A DNA stretch of 64,000 bases from Pseudomonas viridiflava (GCF_900591205.1 NZ_UUPU01000084.1:38245-102244), one strand, 5' to 3'. Positions 33,701 to 43,232 are shown, numbered from the stretch's first letter. A program made the numbers and translations. Notes: generated from the letters alone by a model not told the origin.

Positions 33701-35029
33701 TCAGCGCAACATGCCGCTGCCGTAACCCTTCAGGTTGGCTTTCTTCATCAGGGATTCGTACTGGTGCGAAACGAGGTGCGATTGTACTTGGGACATGAAG
33801 TCCATCACAACCACGACCACGATCAGCAACGAGGTCCCGCCAAGGTAGAACGGAACGTTTGCTGCAACCACCAGGAACTGGGGCAACAAGCAGACGGCCG
33901 TCATATATAGAGCACCGAACAGGGTCAAACGAGTCAGAACGCCATCAATGTAGCGTGCAGACTGCTCACCTGGACGGATGCCCGGAATAAAGGCACCGGA
34001 CTTCTTCAGGTTTTCCGCTACGTCTTTCGGATTGAACATCAACGCCGTATAGAAGAAGCAGAAGAAAATAATCCCTGCACTAAACAGCAGAATATTCAAC
34101 GGCTGACCAGGAGCGATCGACTGAGAGAGGTCCTGCAGCCAGCCCATATTTTCGGACTGACCAAACCAGGTACCCAACGAAGCCGGAAACAGCAAAATGC
34201 TGCTCGCGAAAATTGCCGGAATAACACCGGCCATATTCACTTTCAGCGGCAAGTGGCTGGTCTGCGCAGCAAAGACCTTACGGCCCTGCTGACGCTTGGC
34301 GTAGTGAACAGCAATACGACGCTGACCACGCTCAATGAACACCACAAAACCGATAATCGCTACTGCCAGCAAACCGATGGCAACCAGGGCGAAGATATTG
34401 ATATCACCCTGACGTGCAGACTCGAAAGACTGCCCAATCGCTCTCGGAAGACCGGCGACGATACCTGCGAAAATCAACATCGAGATACCGTTACCAACAC
34501 CACGCTCAGTAATCTGCTCACCCAGCCACATCATGAACATCGCACCAGCCACAAACGTGGATACTGCGACGAAATGGAAGCCAAAGTCACCAGTGAACGC
34601 AACACCCTGCCCCGCCAAGCCAACGGACATGCCGATAGCTTGAACCAGGGCGAGGATGACAGTGCCGTAGCGGGTGTACTGGCTAATCTTACGACGGCCA
34701 GCTTCACCTTCCTTCTTCAACTGCTCCAACTGCGGGCTGACGGCGGTCATCAGTTGCATGATGATCGATGCCGAAATGTACGGCATGATCCCCAGTGCAA
34801 AGATGCTCATCCGTTCCAGCGCGCCGCCGGAAAACATGTTGAACAAGCTAAGAATGGTCCCCTCATTCTGTCGAAACAGGTCTGCGAGTCGGTCCGGGTT
34901 GATACCTGGAACCGGGATGTGTGCGCCTATTCGGTAGACGATAATCGCCAGGAACAGAAAACGCAGACGAGCCCAAAGTTCAGACATACCGCCTTTGCCG
35001 AGCGCTGAGAGAGCACCTTGCTTAGCCAT
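33701..35029 (-). CDS. secY: Preprotein translocase subunit SecY
   Basis: The 442-residue protein has ten predicted membrane helices. It opens [20 protein letters not shown], with the conserved segment [11 protein letters not shown] and the plug region near [20 protein letters not shown]. The sixth loop carries the basic motif [20 protein letters not shown] for SecA and ribosome contact. It forms the protein-conducting channel with SecE (coded at 60445-60813) and SecG. It abuts rplO directly (start codon one base after the rplO stop), which shows translational coupling. Confidence 0.98.
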
Positions 35030-35467
35030 TTATTCCTCGAACTTGCCGCCAGCTGCTTCGATAGCCGAACGCGCACCTTTGGTGGCGCCGATTCCCTTGC
35101 CGATAGTGACAGCGCGAGTCACTTCACCGGACAGCATGATTTTCACACGCTGTACGTTGACGTTGATCACGTTGGCATCTTTCAGGGTCTGCACAGTAAC
35201 GATGTCGCCTTCCACTTTAGCCAGCTCGGACAGACGCACTTCTGCGCGGTCCATGGCTTTCAGGGATACGAAACCGAACTTAGGCAGGCGACGATGCAGC
35301 GGCTGTTGACCGCCTTCAAAGCCTGGAGCAATGGTGCCACCGGAGCGGGAGGTTTGACCTTTGTGGCCACGGCCACCAGTCTTACCCAAACCGCTACCGA
35401 TACCACGGCCCGGACGATGCTTTTCGCGACGGGAACCCGGCGCTGGACTCAGATCATTGAGTTTCAT
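35030..35467 (-). CDS. rplO: 50S ribosomal protein L15
   Basis: The 145-residue protein has the typical basic, glycine-rich N-terminal extension (GSRREKHRPGRGIGSGLGKT) that threads into 23S rRNA, followed by a small globular part. It is required late in large-subunit assembly. It is 3 bp after rpmD and adjoins secY. Nothing is unusual. Confidence 0.97.
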   Translation of the reverse strand: MKLNDLSPAPGSRREKHRPGRGIGSGLGKTGGRGHKGQTSRSGGTIAPGFEGGQQPLHRRLPKFGFVSLKAMDRAEVRLSELAKVEGDIVTVQTLKDANVINVNVQRVKIMLSGEVTRAVTIGKGIGATKGARSAIEAAGGKFEE

Positions 35468-35470
35468 CGA

Positions 35471-35647
35471 TTAACCCTCTACACGCAGCATGTAGTAAGC
35501 CTTGTTGATCATCCCGCGATTCTCGGGAGTATCCAGGACTTCTACAGTGTGACCGATGCGACGCAGACCCAAACCTTTAACGCACAGTTTGTGGTTAGGG
35601 ATGCGGCCGGTCATGCTTTTGATCAGCGTTACTTTAACGGTAGCCAT
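35471..35647 (-). CDS. rpmD: 50S ribosomal protein L30
   Basis: The 58-residue product begins MATVKVTLIKSMTGRIPNHK and ends YYMLRVEG. It has the compact alpha/beta fold of L30, including LCVKGLGLRRIGHTVEVLD. It lies 2 bp after rpsE and 3 bp before rplO. It binds 23S rRNA domain II on the large subunit. Length is normal for the family. Confidence 0.96.
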   Translation of the reverse strand: MATVKVTLIKSMTGRIPNHKLCVKGLGLRRIGHTVEVLDTPENRGMINKAYYMLRVEG

Positions 35648-35649
35648 GA

Positions 35650-36150
35650 TCAGAAGATCTCCTTGACAGTCAGACCACGCTTAGCAGCGATGGACTCAGG
35701 AGATTGCATAGCTTTCAAACCTTTGAAAGTGGCGTGAACCACGTTTACCGGGTTAGTCGAGCCGTAGCACTTGGCCAGAACGTTCTGAACGCCAGCAACT
35801 TCGAGGACAGCACGCATAGCGCCGCCAGCGATGATACCGGTACCTTCAGAAGCAGGCTGCATGTACACCTTCGAAGCGCCATGGGCGGACTTCATTGCGT
35901 ACTGCAGAGTGGTGCCGTTCAGATCAACTTGGATCATGTTGCGACGAGCAGCTTCCATTGCCTTCTGGATCGCAGCAGGCACTTCACGCGACTTGCCACG
36001 GCCGAAGCCAACACGCCCTTTACCATCACCCACCACGGTCAACGCGGTGAAAGTGAAGATACGGCCGCCTTTAACGGTTTTGGCTACGCGGTTAACTTGA
36101 ACCAGCTTCTCAATGTAGCCTTCGTCGCGCTTTTGGTCGTTATTTGACAT
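35650..36150 (-). CDS. rpsE: 30S ribosomal protein S5
   Basis: The 166-residue protein carries the double-stranded RNA-binding fold and the loop NRVAKTVKGGRIFTFTALTV. This loop touches helix 34, where spectinomycin acts; it has the usual sensitive residues. S5 is important for decoding accuracy and mRNA unwinding. It follows rplR by 3 bp and precedes rpmD. Confidence 0.98.
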   Translation of the reverse strand: MSNNDQKRDEGYIEKLVQVNRVAKTVKGGRIFTFTALTVVGDGKGRVGFGRGKSREVPAAIQKAMEAARRNMIQVDLNGTTLQYAMKSAHGASKVYMQPASEGTGIIAGGAMRAVLEVAGVQNVLAKCYGSTNPVNVVHATFKGLKAMQSPESIAAKRGLTVKEIF

Positions 36151-36153
36151 AAC

Positions 36154-36504
36154 TTAGAACTCCAGCCCAGCTTCACGAGCAGCATCAGCCAGCGCTTTAA
36201 CGCGGCCGTGGTACTTGAAGCCAGAGCGGTCGAAAGCCACTTGCGAGACGCCAGCGGCCTTAGCACGCGTAGCGACCAGCTGGCCAACCTTTGTGGCCGC
36301 GTCGATGTTGCCGGTGGCACCATCACGCAGTTCTTTGTCCAAAGTCGAGGCGCTTGCCAGGACTTTGTTGCCGTCGGCCGAGATGACCTGGGCGTAGATG
36401 TGCTGCGACGAGCGGAACACGCAGAGACGCACGACTTCGAGTTCGTGCATTTTCAGGCGTGCTTTGCGAGCGCGACGCAGTCGAGTAACTTTTTTGTCGG
36501 TCAT
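36154..36504 (-). CDS. rplR: 50S ribosomal protein L18
   Basis: The 116-residue protein starts MTDKKVTRLRRARKARLKMH and ends FKYHGRVKALADAAREAGLEF. The arginine-rich N-terminus binds 5S rRNA, and together with L5 it attaches 5S rRNA to the large subunit. It is 10 bp after rplF and 3 bp before rpsE. Confidence 0.97.
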   Translation of the reverse strand: MTDKKVTRLRRARKARLKMHELEVVRLCVFRSSQHIYAQVISADGNKVLASASTLDKELRDGATGNIDAATKVGQLVATRAKAAGVSQVAFDRSGFKYHGRVKALADAAREAGLEF

Positions 36505-36514
36505 TTGCTATGCC

Positions 36515-37048
36515 CTACTTCTTCTTGGCTTCTTTACGACGGACGACTTCGTCCGCGTAGCGCACACCTTTGCCTTTGTACGGCTCTGGTGGACGGAAGT
36601 CGCGGATCTCAGCAGCCACTTGACCTACCAGTTGCTTATCGATGCCCTTGATCAGGATATCGGTCTGGCTAGGAGTCTCAGCGGTGATGCCTTCCGGCAG
36701 TTCGTAATCCACTGGGTGCGAGAAGCCAAGGGCCAGGTTCAAAACCGTGCCTTTTGCTTGCGCTTTGTAACCAACACCGACCAGCTGGAGCTTACGCTCG
36801 AAGCCTTGGCTTACGCCTTGGACCATGTTGTTTACCAACGCACGCGTGGTACCGGCCATTGCGCGAGTTTGTTGATCGCCATTGCGAGCAGCGAAACGCA
36901 GCTCACCAGCTTCTTCAACGATCTCAACGGACGAATGGATGTTCAGTTCAAGAGTGCCCTTGGCACCCTTCACCGAAAGCTGTTGGCCTGCGAATTTGAC
37001 TTCGACACCGGCTGGCAGCTTAACGGGGTTCTTAGCGACGCGAGACAT
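36515..37048 (-). CDS. rplF: 50S ribosomal protein L6
   Basis: The 177-residue protein consists of two similar L6 domains and carries the C-terminal RNA-binding signature PEPYKGKGVRYADEVVRRKE. L6 lies near the GTPase centre and is changed in some gentamicin-tolerant mutants; the region here is ordinary. It is 12 bp after rpsH in the spc operon. Confidence 0.98.
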   Translation of the reverse strand: MSRVAKNPVKLPAGVEVKFAGQQLSVKGAKGTLELNIHSSVEIVEEAGELRFAARNGDQQTRAMAGTTRALVNNMVQGVSQGFERKLQLVGVGYKAQAKGTVLNLALGFSHPVDYELPEGITAETPSQTDILIKGIDKQLVGQVAAEIRDFRPPEPYKGKGVRYADEVVRRKEAKKK

Positions 37049-37060
37049 GCTTATCCCCCC

Positions 37061-37453
37061 TTAGAACACAGTGCAAAGAACTTCGCCGCCGACACCGGCA
37101 GCGCGCGCAGCACGATCCGTCATCACACCTTTGTTGGTGGAGACGATAGACACGCCCAGACCGCCACGAACTTTCGGCAGATCTTCAGCGGACTTGTACT
37201 GACGCAGGCCTGGACGGCTAACGCGCTTCACTTCCTCGATGACCGAACGGCCTTCGAAGTACTTCAGCTCGATGGACAGCAGTGGTTTGGTTTCGCTGCT
37301 GATCTGATAACCCGCAATGTAGCCTTCGTCTTTCAGGACTTTGGCAACAGCTACCTTCAACTTGGAAGATGGCATGCTTACGACGGACTTTTCAGCCATC
37401 TGGGCATTACGGATACGAGTTAGCATGTCCGCTAACGGGTCCTGCATACTCAT
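37061..37453 (-). CDS. rpsH: 30S ribosomal protein S8
   Basis: The 130-residue protein starts MSMQDPLADMLTRIRNAQMA and ends with the signature GGEVLCTVF. S8 is a primary binder of 16S rRNA and, in E. coli, the translational repressor of the spc operon, acting at rplE. Here an unusual 208-bp spacer with two stable hairpins separates it from rpsN upstream, unlike the few bases between other genes of this cluster. Confidence 0.98.
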   Translation of the reverse strand: MSMQDPLADMLTRIRNAQMAEKSVVSMPSSKLKVAVAKVLKDEGYIAGYQISSETKPLLSIELKYFEGRSVIEEVKRVSRPGLRQYKSAEDLPKVRGGLGVSIVSTNKGVMTDRAARAAGVGGEVLCTVF

Positions 37454-37520
37454 GGGCTAGACGCTCCTAATACAAAAAAATTAGCCTTGCGGCTACATAT
37501 GTCGCCGAGAATCTCCGGGC

Positions 37521-37598
37521 CTAAAACACACGGGCTCAGGCGAGCCGCGTATTTTAGACATACTCCAGAAATGAAACAAGCCCCAAAAGGGGCTTGTT
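37521..37598 (-). promoter_or_regulatory. Structured rpsN-rpsH spacer with two hairpins
   Basis: Two inverted repeats lie in the 208-bp gap. The first in transcript order (37575-37598) is a perfect 10-bp stem AACAAGCCCC/GGGGCTTGTT with a 4-base loop, followed by TTCATTTC, so it is terminator-like. The second (37521-37557) is a longer imperfect stem pairing CTAAAA...GGCTC with GAGCC...TTTTAG. Attenuation, RNA processing or a ribosomal-protein binding site are possible roles. Confidence 0.6.
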
Positions 37599-37661
37599 CC
37601 AGATTCAAGGTCACCGGCGGTCAGTATCTTGCGATTCAGACCGCCCGGACTTCGAAAGTAC

Positions 37662-37967
37662 TTACCAGCTGGCCTTAACCAGACCTGGTACGTCACCACG
37701 CATTGCCGCTTCACGCAGTTTGTTACGGCCGAGGCCGAACTTGCGGTAAACGCCGTGTGGACGACCGGTCAGGCGGCAGCGGTTACGCATGCGCGAGGCG
37801 CTTGCGTCACGTGGCTGCTTCTGCAGAGCTACTGTAGCTTCCCAACGCGCTTCTGGACTTGCGTTCAGATCAACGATGATTGCTTTCAGTGCTGCACGCT
37901 TCTTGGCGTACTTGGCAACCGTGAGCTGACGTTTCAGCTCGCGGTTTTTCATGCTCATCTTGGCCAT
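37662..37967 (-). CDS. rpsN: 30S ribosomal protein S14 (cysteine-poor form)
   Basis: The 101-residue product starts MAKMSMKNRELKRQLTVAKY; the upstream in-frame codons fall inside the rplE tail and lack a ribosome-binding site. It contains the SRMRNRCRLTGRPHGVYRKF signature but no CxxC zinc ribbon, so it is the long, zinc-independent form. It is needed for head assembly of the 30S subunit. It follows rplE by 13 bp and precedes the long structured spacer. Confidence 0.97.
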   Translation of the reverse strand: MAKMSMKNRELKRQLTVAKYAKKRAALKAIIVDLNASPEARWEATVALQKQPRDASASRMRNRCRLTGRPHGVYRKFGLGRNKLREAAMRGDVPGLVKASW

Positions 37968-37980
37968 GGTCCTACTCCAA

Positions 37981-38520
37981 TCAGTTGCGGAACGGGAATT
38001 TGAAAGCACGCAACAGGGCGCGACCTTCATCATCGTTCTTGGCAGTGGTGGTCAGGGTGATGTCCAGACCGCGGAGAGCATCGATCTTGTCGTAGTCGAT
38101 TTCCGGGAAGATGATCTGCTCTTTCACGCCCATGCTGTAGTTACCACGACCATCGAAGGACTTGGCATTCAGGCCGCGGAAGTCGCGAACCCGAGGCAGG
38201 GAGATCGACAGCAGACGATCCAGGAATTCGTACATACGCTCACGGCGCAGAGTCACTTTGACGCCGATCGGCCAACCTTCACGGACTTTAAAGCCAGCGA
38301 TGGATTTCCGAGCGTAAGTCACAACGACTTTTTGACCGGTGATCTTTTCCAGGTCAGCAACAGCGTGCTCGATGACTTTTTTGTCACCGATCGCTTCGCC
38401 CAGACCCATGTTCAGGGTGATTTTGGTAACGCGCGGAACTTCCATCACGTTCCCAAGCTTAAGTTCTTCCTTAAGCTTAGGGGCGATTTCCTTCCGGTAA
38501 ATCTCTTGTAGTCGTGCCAT
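37981..38520 (-). CDS. rplE: 50S ribosomal protein L5
   Basis: The 179-residue protein starts MARLQEIYRKEIAPKLKEEL and contains NVMEVPRVTKITLNMGLGEA, the L5 signature. It carries 5S rRNA into the large subunit and contacts S13 and P-site tRNA through its long loop. In E. coli the S8 repressor acts just before this gene; the rplX-rplE spacer here is 22 bp. Nothing unusual is visible. Confidence 0.98.
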   Translation of the reverse strand: MARLQEIYRKEIAPKLKEELKLGNVMEVPRVTKITLNMGLGEAIGDKKVIEHAVADLEKITGQKVVVTYARKSIAGFKVREGWPIGVKVTLRRERMYEFLDRLLSISLPRVRDFRGLNAKSFDGRGNYSMGVKEQIIFPEIDYDKIDALRGLDITLTTTAKNDDEGRALLRAFKFPFRN

Positions 38521-38542
38521 GGTCTAATCTACCTAGCAGTGT

Positions 38543-38857
38543 TCAAGCATCAACCGCTTTTTGGGTCGACTTGAAGACACGAATTTTCTTACCGTCTTCT
38601 ACTTTGAAACCAACGCGGTCAGCCTTGTTGGTTTCGCCGTTGAAGATGGCGACGTTAGAAGCGTCCAGCGGAGCTTCTTTCTCGACGATACCGCCCTGCA
38701 CGCCCGACATCGGGTTAGGCTTGGTATGACGCTTGACCAGGTTCAGACCACCGATAACCAGACGGTTATTAGCGAGAACCTTAAGCACCTTACCGCGCTT
38801 ACCTTTGTCTTTGCCGGCGATCACGATGATCTCGTCGTCACGACGAATCTTTTGCAT
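38543..38857 (-). CDS. rplX: 50S ribosomal protein L24
   Basis: The 104-residue protein starts MQKIRRDDEIIVIAGKDKGK, the KOW motif that binds 23S rRNA. L24 is one of the two initiator proteins for large-subunit assembly. It sits between rplN (11 bp) and rplE. Length and sequence are standard. Confidence 0.97.
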   Translation of the reverse strand: MQKIRRDDEIIVIAGKDKGKRGKVLKVLANNRLVIGGLNLVKRHTKPNPMSGVQGGIVEKEAPLDASNVAIFNGETNKADRVGFKVEDGKKIRVFKSTQKAVDA

Positions 38858-38868
38858 GTCGGATCTCC

Positions 38869-39237
38869 TTACAGCACTTCTGGGGCGAGCGAGACGATCT
38901 TCATGAACTTCTCAGTACGAAGTTCACGGGTCACTGGCCCAAAGATACGGGTGCCGATCGGCTCTTGCTTGTTGTTCAGAAGAACAGCAGCGTTGCCATC
39001 AAAGCGGATAATGGAGCCATCTGCACGGCGTACGCCGTGACGAGTGCGGACTACAACAGCAGTCATCACTTGGCCTTTTTTCACTTTACCGCGAGGAATT
39101 GCTTCCTTCACGGTAACTTTGATGATGTCACCGATACCAGCGTAACGACGATGGGAGCCACCCAGCACCTTGATGCACATAACACGGCGAGCGCCGCTGT
39201 TATCGGCCACATCGAGCATGGATTGAGTCTGAATCAT
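38869..39237 (-). CDS. rplN: 50S ribosomal protein L14
   Basis: The 122-residue protein starts MIQTQSMLDVADNSGARRVM, the L14 signature, and contains the conserved RADGSIIRFDGNAAVLLNNK. It lies at the intersubunit face and bridges to helix 14 of 16S rRNA; it is also the docking site of RsfS. It is the first gene of the spc group, and a separate promoter is not obvious in the 23 bp before it. Confidence 0.98.
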   Translation of the reverse strand: MIQTQSMLDVADNSGARRVMCIKVLGGSHRRYAGIGDIIKVTVKEAIPRGKVKKGQVMTAVVVRTRHGVRRADGSIIRFDGNAAVLLNNKQEPIGTRIFGPVTRELRTEKFMKIVSLAPEVL

Positions 39238-39260
39238 ATAATTTCTCCGACCCCTAGTCC

Positions 39261-39527
39261 TTAGACTTCCACAGCGCGTTCGAGAACATCAACCAGTGCC
39301 CAAGACTTGGTCTTGGCCAGCGGACGAGTTTCACGAATAGTGACTTTGTCGCCGATGTGGCACTGGTTGGTTTCGTCGTGCGCGTGCAGCTTAGTCGAAC
39401 GCTTAACATATTTACCGTAGATCGGGTGCTTAACGCGACGCTCGATCAAAACGGTGATGGTTTTGTCCATCTTGTCGCTGACAACACGGCCAGTCAGCGT
39501 ACGGACAGTCTTTTCGGCTTCAGCCAT
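39261..39527 (-). CDS. rpsQ: 30S ribosomal protein S17
   Basis: The 88-residue protein begins MAEAEKTVRTLTGRVVSDKM at 39527. A GTG two codons earlier is in frame, but the ATG gives the family's usual start. The OB-fold signature YVKRSTKLHAHDE is present. S17 binds the 5' domain of 16S rRNA as a primary binder. It begins 2 bp after the rpmC stop, so the two are coupled. Confidence 0.97.
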   Translation of the reverse strand: MAEAEKTVRTLTGRVVSDKMDKTITVLIERRVKHPIYGKYVKRSTKLHAHDETNQCHIGDKVTIRETRPLAKTKSWALVDVLERAVEV

Positions 39528-39529
39528 GA

Positions 39530-39721
39530 TCACTTACCTGCCTGCTGGTTGAGCACAGTCTTCACGCGAGCGATGTCACGCTTAACTTGCGAGAGCAGAT
39601 GAGACTGCCCCAACTGGCCAGTTGCTTTCTGCATACGCAGATTGAACTGGTCGCGCAGCAGGCCGAGCAGTTGCTCGTTCAGCTGCTGTGCGGATTTTTC
39701 ACGAAGTTCATTCGCTTTCAT
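39530..39721 (-). CDS. rpmC: 50S ribosomal protein L29
   Basis: The 63-residue product starts [20 protein letters not shown]. Its ATG overlaps the rplP stop (ATGA), showing coupling. The protein forms two antiparallel helices near the tunnel exit, close to L23, where signal recognition particle and trigger factor dock. Confidence 0.97.
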
Positions 39722-40134
39722 CACATCACCGTCCGTTTAACAAAGGCGGTGGCGAGCGGCAGCTTTGCAGCAGCCAGGGCAAAAGCCTCACGCGCCAGCT
39801 CTTCAGTTACACCCTCGATTTCATACAGGACTTTGCCTGGCTGAATCTGGGCTACCCAGTATTCCACGTTACCCTTACCTTTACCCATCCGAACCTCGAG
39901 AGGTTTTTTGGAGATCGGCTTGTCCGGGAATACACGGATCCAGATCTTGCCGCCGCGTTTAACGTGACGGGTCAGTGCACGACGCGCTGACTCGATCTGA
40001 CGAGCGGTGAGACGACCACGAGCTACAGACTTCAGCGCGAACTCGCCGAAGCTGACTTTGCTACCGCGCTGAGCCAGACCACGGTTGTGGCCTGTCATCT
40101 GCTTGCGGAACTTCGTACGCTTTGGTTGCAACAT
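39721..40134 (-). CDS. rplP: 50S ribosomal protein L16
   Basis: The 137-residue protein starts [20 protein letters not shown] and carries RWIR-like and [20 protein letters not shown] segments of the family. L16 organises the A-site region of the peptidyl-transferase centre and binds the acceptor arm of tRNA. It lies 12 bp after rpsC and overlaps rpmC by one base of its stop codon. Confidence 0.97.
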
Positions 40135-40146
40135 TTGGCGTACCCC

Positions 40147-40833
40147 TTACTTAGCAGCTTTTTTACGAGGCGCTGGTGCTTGTGGTTTCAGTTCTTCTTG
40201 GCGACCACCAATTACTTCGCCTTTGAAGATCCAAACCTTTACACCGATCACACCGTAAGTGGTGTGAGCTTCGTAGTTGGCATAGTCGATGTCGGCACGC
40301 AGGGTGTGCAATGGCACACGACCTTCGCGATACCATTCAGTACGTGCGATTTCAGCACCGCCGAGACGACCGCTCACTTGGATTTTGATGCCTTTGGCAC
40401 CAATGCGCATGGCGTTCTGTACGGCGCGCTTCATAGCGCGACGGAACATTACGCGACGCTCCAGCTGCTGAGCTACGCTCTGCGCAACCAGCATACCGTC
40501 GAGCTCCGGCTTACGGATCTCTTCGATATTGATGTGCACAGGCACACCCATTTGCTTGGTCAGGTCCTGACGCAGTTTCTCAACATCTTCACCTTTCTTC
40601 CCGATAACGATACCTGGACGAGCGGTGTGGATGGTGATACGTGCAGTTTGCGCCGGACGATGGATATCGATACGGCTTACGGACGCGCTTTTTAGTTTGT
40701 CTTGGAGATACTCACGCACCTTCAGATCAGCGAACAAATAGTCCGCATAAGTCCGACCGTCTGCGTACCAGACGGAGGTGTGCTCCTTGACGATTCCCAG
40801 GCGAATGCCAATGGGATGTACTTTCTGACCCAT
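40147..40833 (-). CDS. rpsC: 30S ribosomal protein S3
   Basis: The start at 40833 ([20 protein letters not shown]) matches S3 proteins; a longer frame exists upstream but runs into rplV. The 228-residue protein has a KH domain with the GxxG-type loop VIGKKGED and a C-terminal domain at the mRNA entry pore, and ends in the basic tail PRKKAAK. It is 13 bp after rplV. Confidence 0.98.
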
Positions 40834-40846
40834 CTCTTCGACTCCG

Positions 40847-41179
40847 TTACTTGTCAGCAACCTTGACAGTGATATGGCAAGACCGCTTGACGATGCGATC
40901 AGCACGGCCTTTGGCACGTGGCATGATGCGCTTCAGCGAACGCCCTTCGTTGACGAAAACGGTGCTGACCTTCAGGTCATCAACGTCTGCGCCTTCGTTA
41001 TGCTCGGCGTTGGCTACGGCCGACTCCAGCACTTTCTTCATGATCTCGGCGGCTTTCTTACTGCTGAAAGCCAACAGGTTGAGCGCTTCGCCCACCTTCT
41101 TCCCGCGGATCTGGTCGGCGACCAAGCGGGCTTTCTGGGCGGAGATTCGAGCGCCCGACAACTTAGCGGCTACTTCCAT
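40847..41179 (-). CDS. rplV: 50S ribosomal protein L22
   Basis: The 110-residue protein has the conserved core [20 protein letters not shown] and a beta hairpin ([19 protein letters not shown]) that lines the nascent-peptide tunnel. Changes in that hairpin give macrolide resistance; the sequence here looks normal. It is 11 bp after rpsS. Confidence 0.98.
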
Positions 41180-41190
41180 TTCCTTACCCC

Positions 41191-41466
41191 TTAACGCTTG
41201 GCTTTCTTGTCTGCCACGTGCCCACGATAAGTGCGGGTACCGGCAAACTCGCCTAGTTTGTGGCCGACCATGTCTTCGTTAACGAGAACTGGGACGTGTT
41301 GGCGACCGTTGTGTACTGCGATGGTCAGACCGACCATTTGTGGCAGGATCATCGAACGACGCGACCAGGTTTTCACCGGTTTGCGATCGTTCTTTTCCGC
41401 CGCCACTTCGATCTTCTTCAGTAGGTGAAGATCAATAAAAGGACCTTTTTTCAGAGAACGTGGCAC
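41191..41466 (-). CDS. rpsS: 30S ribosomal protein S19
   Basis: The 91-residue protein starts [20 protein letters not shown] and ends [19 protein letters not shown]19 lies in the 30S head and forms a complex with S13 near the A site. It is 16 bp after rplB in the S10 operon. No unusual features. Confidence 0.98.
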
Positions 41467-41482
41467 TGTCGTATCCCTCTAT

Positions 41483-42307
41483 TTACTTGCGACGACGGAC
41501 GATCATTTTGTCGGTACGCTTATTACCACGAGTCTTCGCGCCCTTAGTCGGGAAGCCCCATGGCGATACCGGATGACGACCACCAGAGGTACGACCTTCA
41601 CCACCACCGTGTGGGTGGTCAACCGGGTTCATGGCAACACCACGAACGGTTGGGCGAACGCCACGCCAGCGTTTGGCACCAGCTTTACCCAGCGAACGCA
41701 GGCTGTGCTCGGAGTTCGAGACTTCACCCAGGGTCGCGCGGCATTCAGCCAGCACTTTACGCATCTCACCAGAACGCAGACGCAGGGTCACGTAGACACC
41801 TTCACGAGCGATCAGCTGAGCCGAAGCACCAGCGGAACGAGCGATTTGCGCGCCTTTACCTGGCTTCAATTCGATGCCGTGTACGGTGCTACCAACTGGA
41901 ATGTTACGCAGTTGCAGAGCGTTGCCCGGCTTGATCGGCGCCAGAGCACCTGCGATCAGCTGGTCGCCAGCACTCACGCCTTTAGGGGCGATGATGTAGC
42001 GACGCTCGCCATCTGCGTACAGCAGCAGAGCGATGTGAGCAGTACGGTTTGGATCGTATTCGATACGCTCGACAGTGGCAGCGATGCCATCTTTGTCGTT
42101 GCGACGGAAATCGACCAGACGATAATGCTGCTTATGGCCACCACCGATGTGACGAGTGGTAATACGACCATTGTTGTTACGACCACCAGTCTTCGATTTT
42201 TTCTCGAGCAGCGGTGCGTGAGGAGCGCCTTTATGCAGCTCCTGGTTGACCACCTTGACCACAAAACGGCGGCCAGGGGAAGTCGGTTTGCATTTAACGA
42301 TTGCCAT
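41483..42307 (-). CDS. rplB: 50S ribosomal protein L2
   Basis: The 274-residue protein has the central RNA-binding domain and the signature PVDHPHGGGEGRTSGGRHPV, including the histidine important for peptidyl transfer. It supports tRNA binding and subunit association. It begins 14 bp after rplW. The C-terminal end is the usual KTDKMIVRRRK-like basic tail. Confidence 0.98.
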   Translation of the reverse strand: MAIVKCKPTSPGRRFVVKVVNQELHKGAPHAPLLEKKSKTGGRNNNGRITTRHIGGGHKQHYRLVDFRRNDKDGIAATVERIEYDPNRTAHIALLLYADGERRYIIAPKGVSAGDQLIAGALAPIKPGNALQLRNIPVGSTVHGIELKPGKGAQIARSAGASAQLIAREGVYVTLRLRSGEMRKVLAECRATLGEVSNSEHSLRSLGKAGAKRWRGVRPTVRGVAMNPVDHPHGGGEGRTSGGRHPVSPWGFPTKGAKTRGNKRTDKMIVRRRK

Positions 42308-42321
42308 GATGCACCCCTTCC

Positions 42322-42621
42322 TTACTCAGCACTGCTGCTGAAATCGAGATCTTGGCCTGGCTGAAGGGAGATAACTGCCTTCTTCCAGTCATTACGCTTG
42401 CCCAGACCGCGAGCAGTGCGCTTGCTCTTACCCAGAACATTCAGGGTAGTAACACGCTCTACTTTCACGCTGAACAGGCTTTCGACGGCCTTCTTGATTT
42501 CCAGCTTGGTTGCGTCAGTTGCAACCTTGAAAACGAACTGGCCTTTCTTGTCAGCCAGAACCGTAGCCTTTTCGGAAACGTGCGGGCCAAGCAGAACTTT
42601 AAATACGCGTTCCTGGTTCAT
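42322..42621 (-). CDS. rplW: 50S ribosomal protein L23
   Basis: The 99-residue protein starts [20 protein letters not shown] and has the L23 signature [20 protein letters not shown]. It sits at the tunnel exit and is the main docking site for trigger factor and SRP. Its start overlaps the rplD stop by 4 bp (ATGA). Confidence 0.98.
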
Positions 42622-43220
42622 CCCAGCAGCTCCTCGAATTTCTTCACGGCCGACACGGTGATCAACACCTTGTCGTATGCGATCAGACTAACTGGATCGG
42701 AACCTTGCACGTCACGTACATCAACGTGTGGCAGGTTACGAGCAGCCAGGTACAGGTTCTGATCAACAGCTTCAGACACGATCAAAACGTCGGTCAGGCT
42801 CATGTTGTTCAGTTTGCCCAGCAGATCTTTGGTTTTTGGACTTTCAACAGCGAAGTCCTGAACCACGACCAGACGATCAGTACGCACGAGTTCAGCAAGG
42901 ATGGAGCGCAGTGCAGCGCGATACATCTTCTTGTTGAGCTTCTGGGTGTGATCCTGTGGACGAGCTGCGAAAGTGGTACCGCCGCCGCGCCAGATTGGGC
43001 TACGGATAGTACCGGCACGAGCACGGCCAGTGCCTTTCTGACGCCAAGGGCGCTTACCGCCACCACGTACGTCGGAACGGGTCTTTTGCTGCTTGCTACC
43101 TTGACGGCCGCCGGCCATATAGGCCACGACTGCTTGGTGAACCAGCGTCTCGTTGAATTCGCCGCCAAATGTCAGTTCGGAAACTTCGATCGCTTGAGCG
43201 TCATTTACATTTAATTGCAT
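42618..43220 (-). CDS. rplD: 50S ribosomal protein L4
   Basis: The 200-residue protein has the extended loop [20 protein letters not shown] that reaches into the exit tunnel, and a globular surface part. In E. coli it also represses its own S10 operon by binding the long leader RNA. The leader here is short (about 55 nt from the predicted start point to rpsJ), so that mode of control may be absent. It follows rplC by 12 bp. Confidence 0.98.
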
Positions 43221-43232
43221 GTCAGCTTCCCC

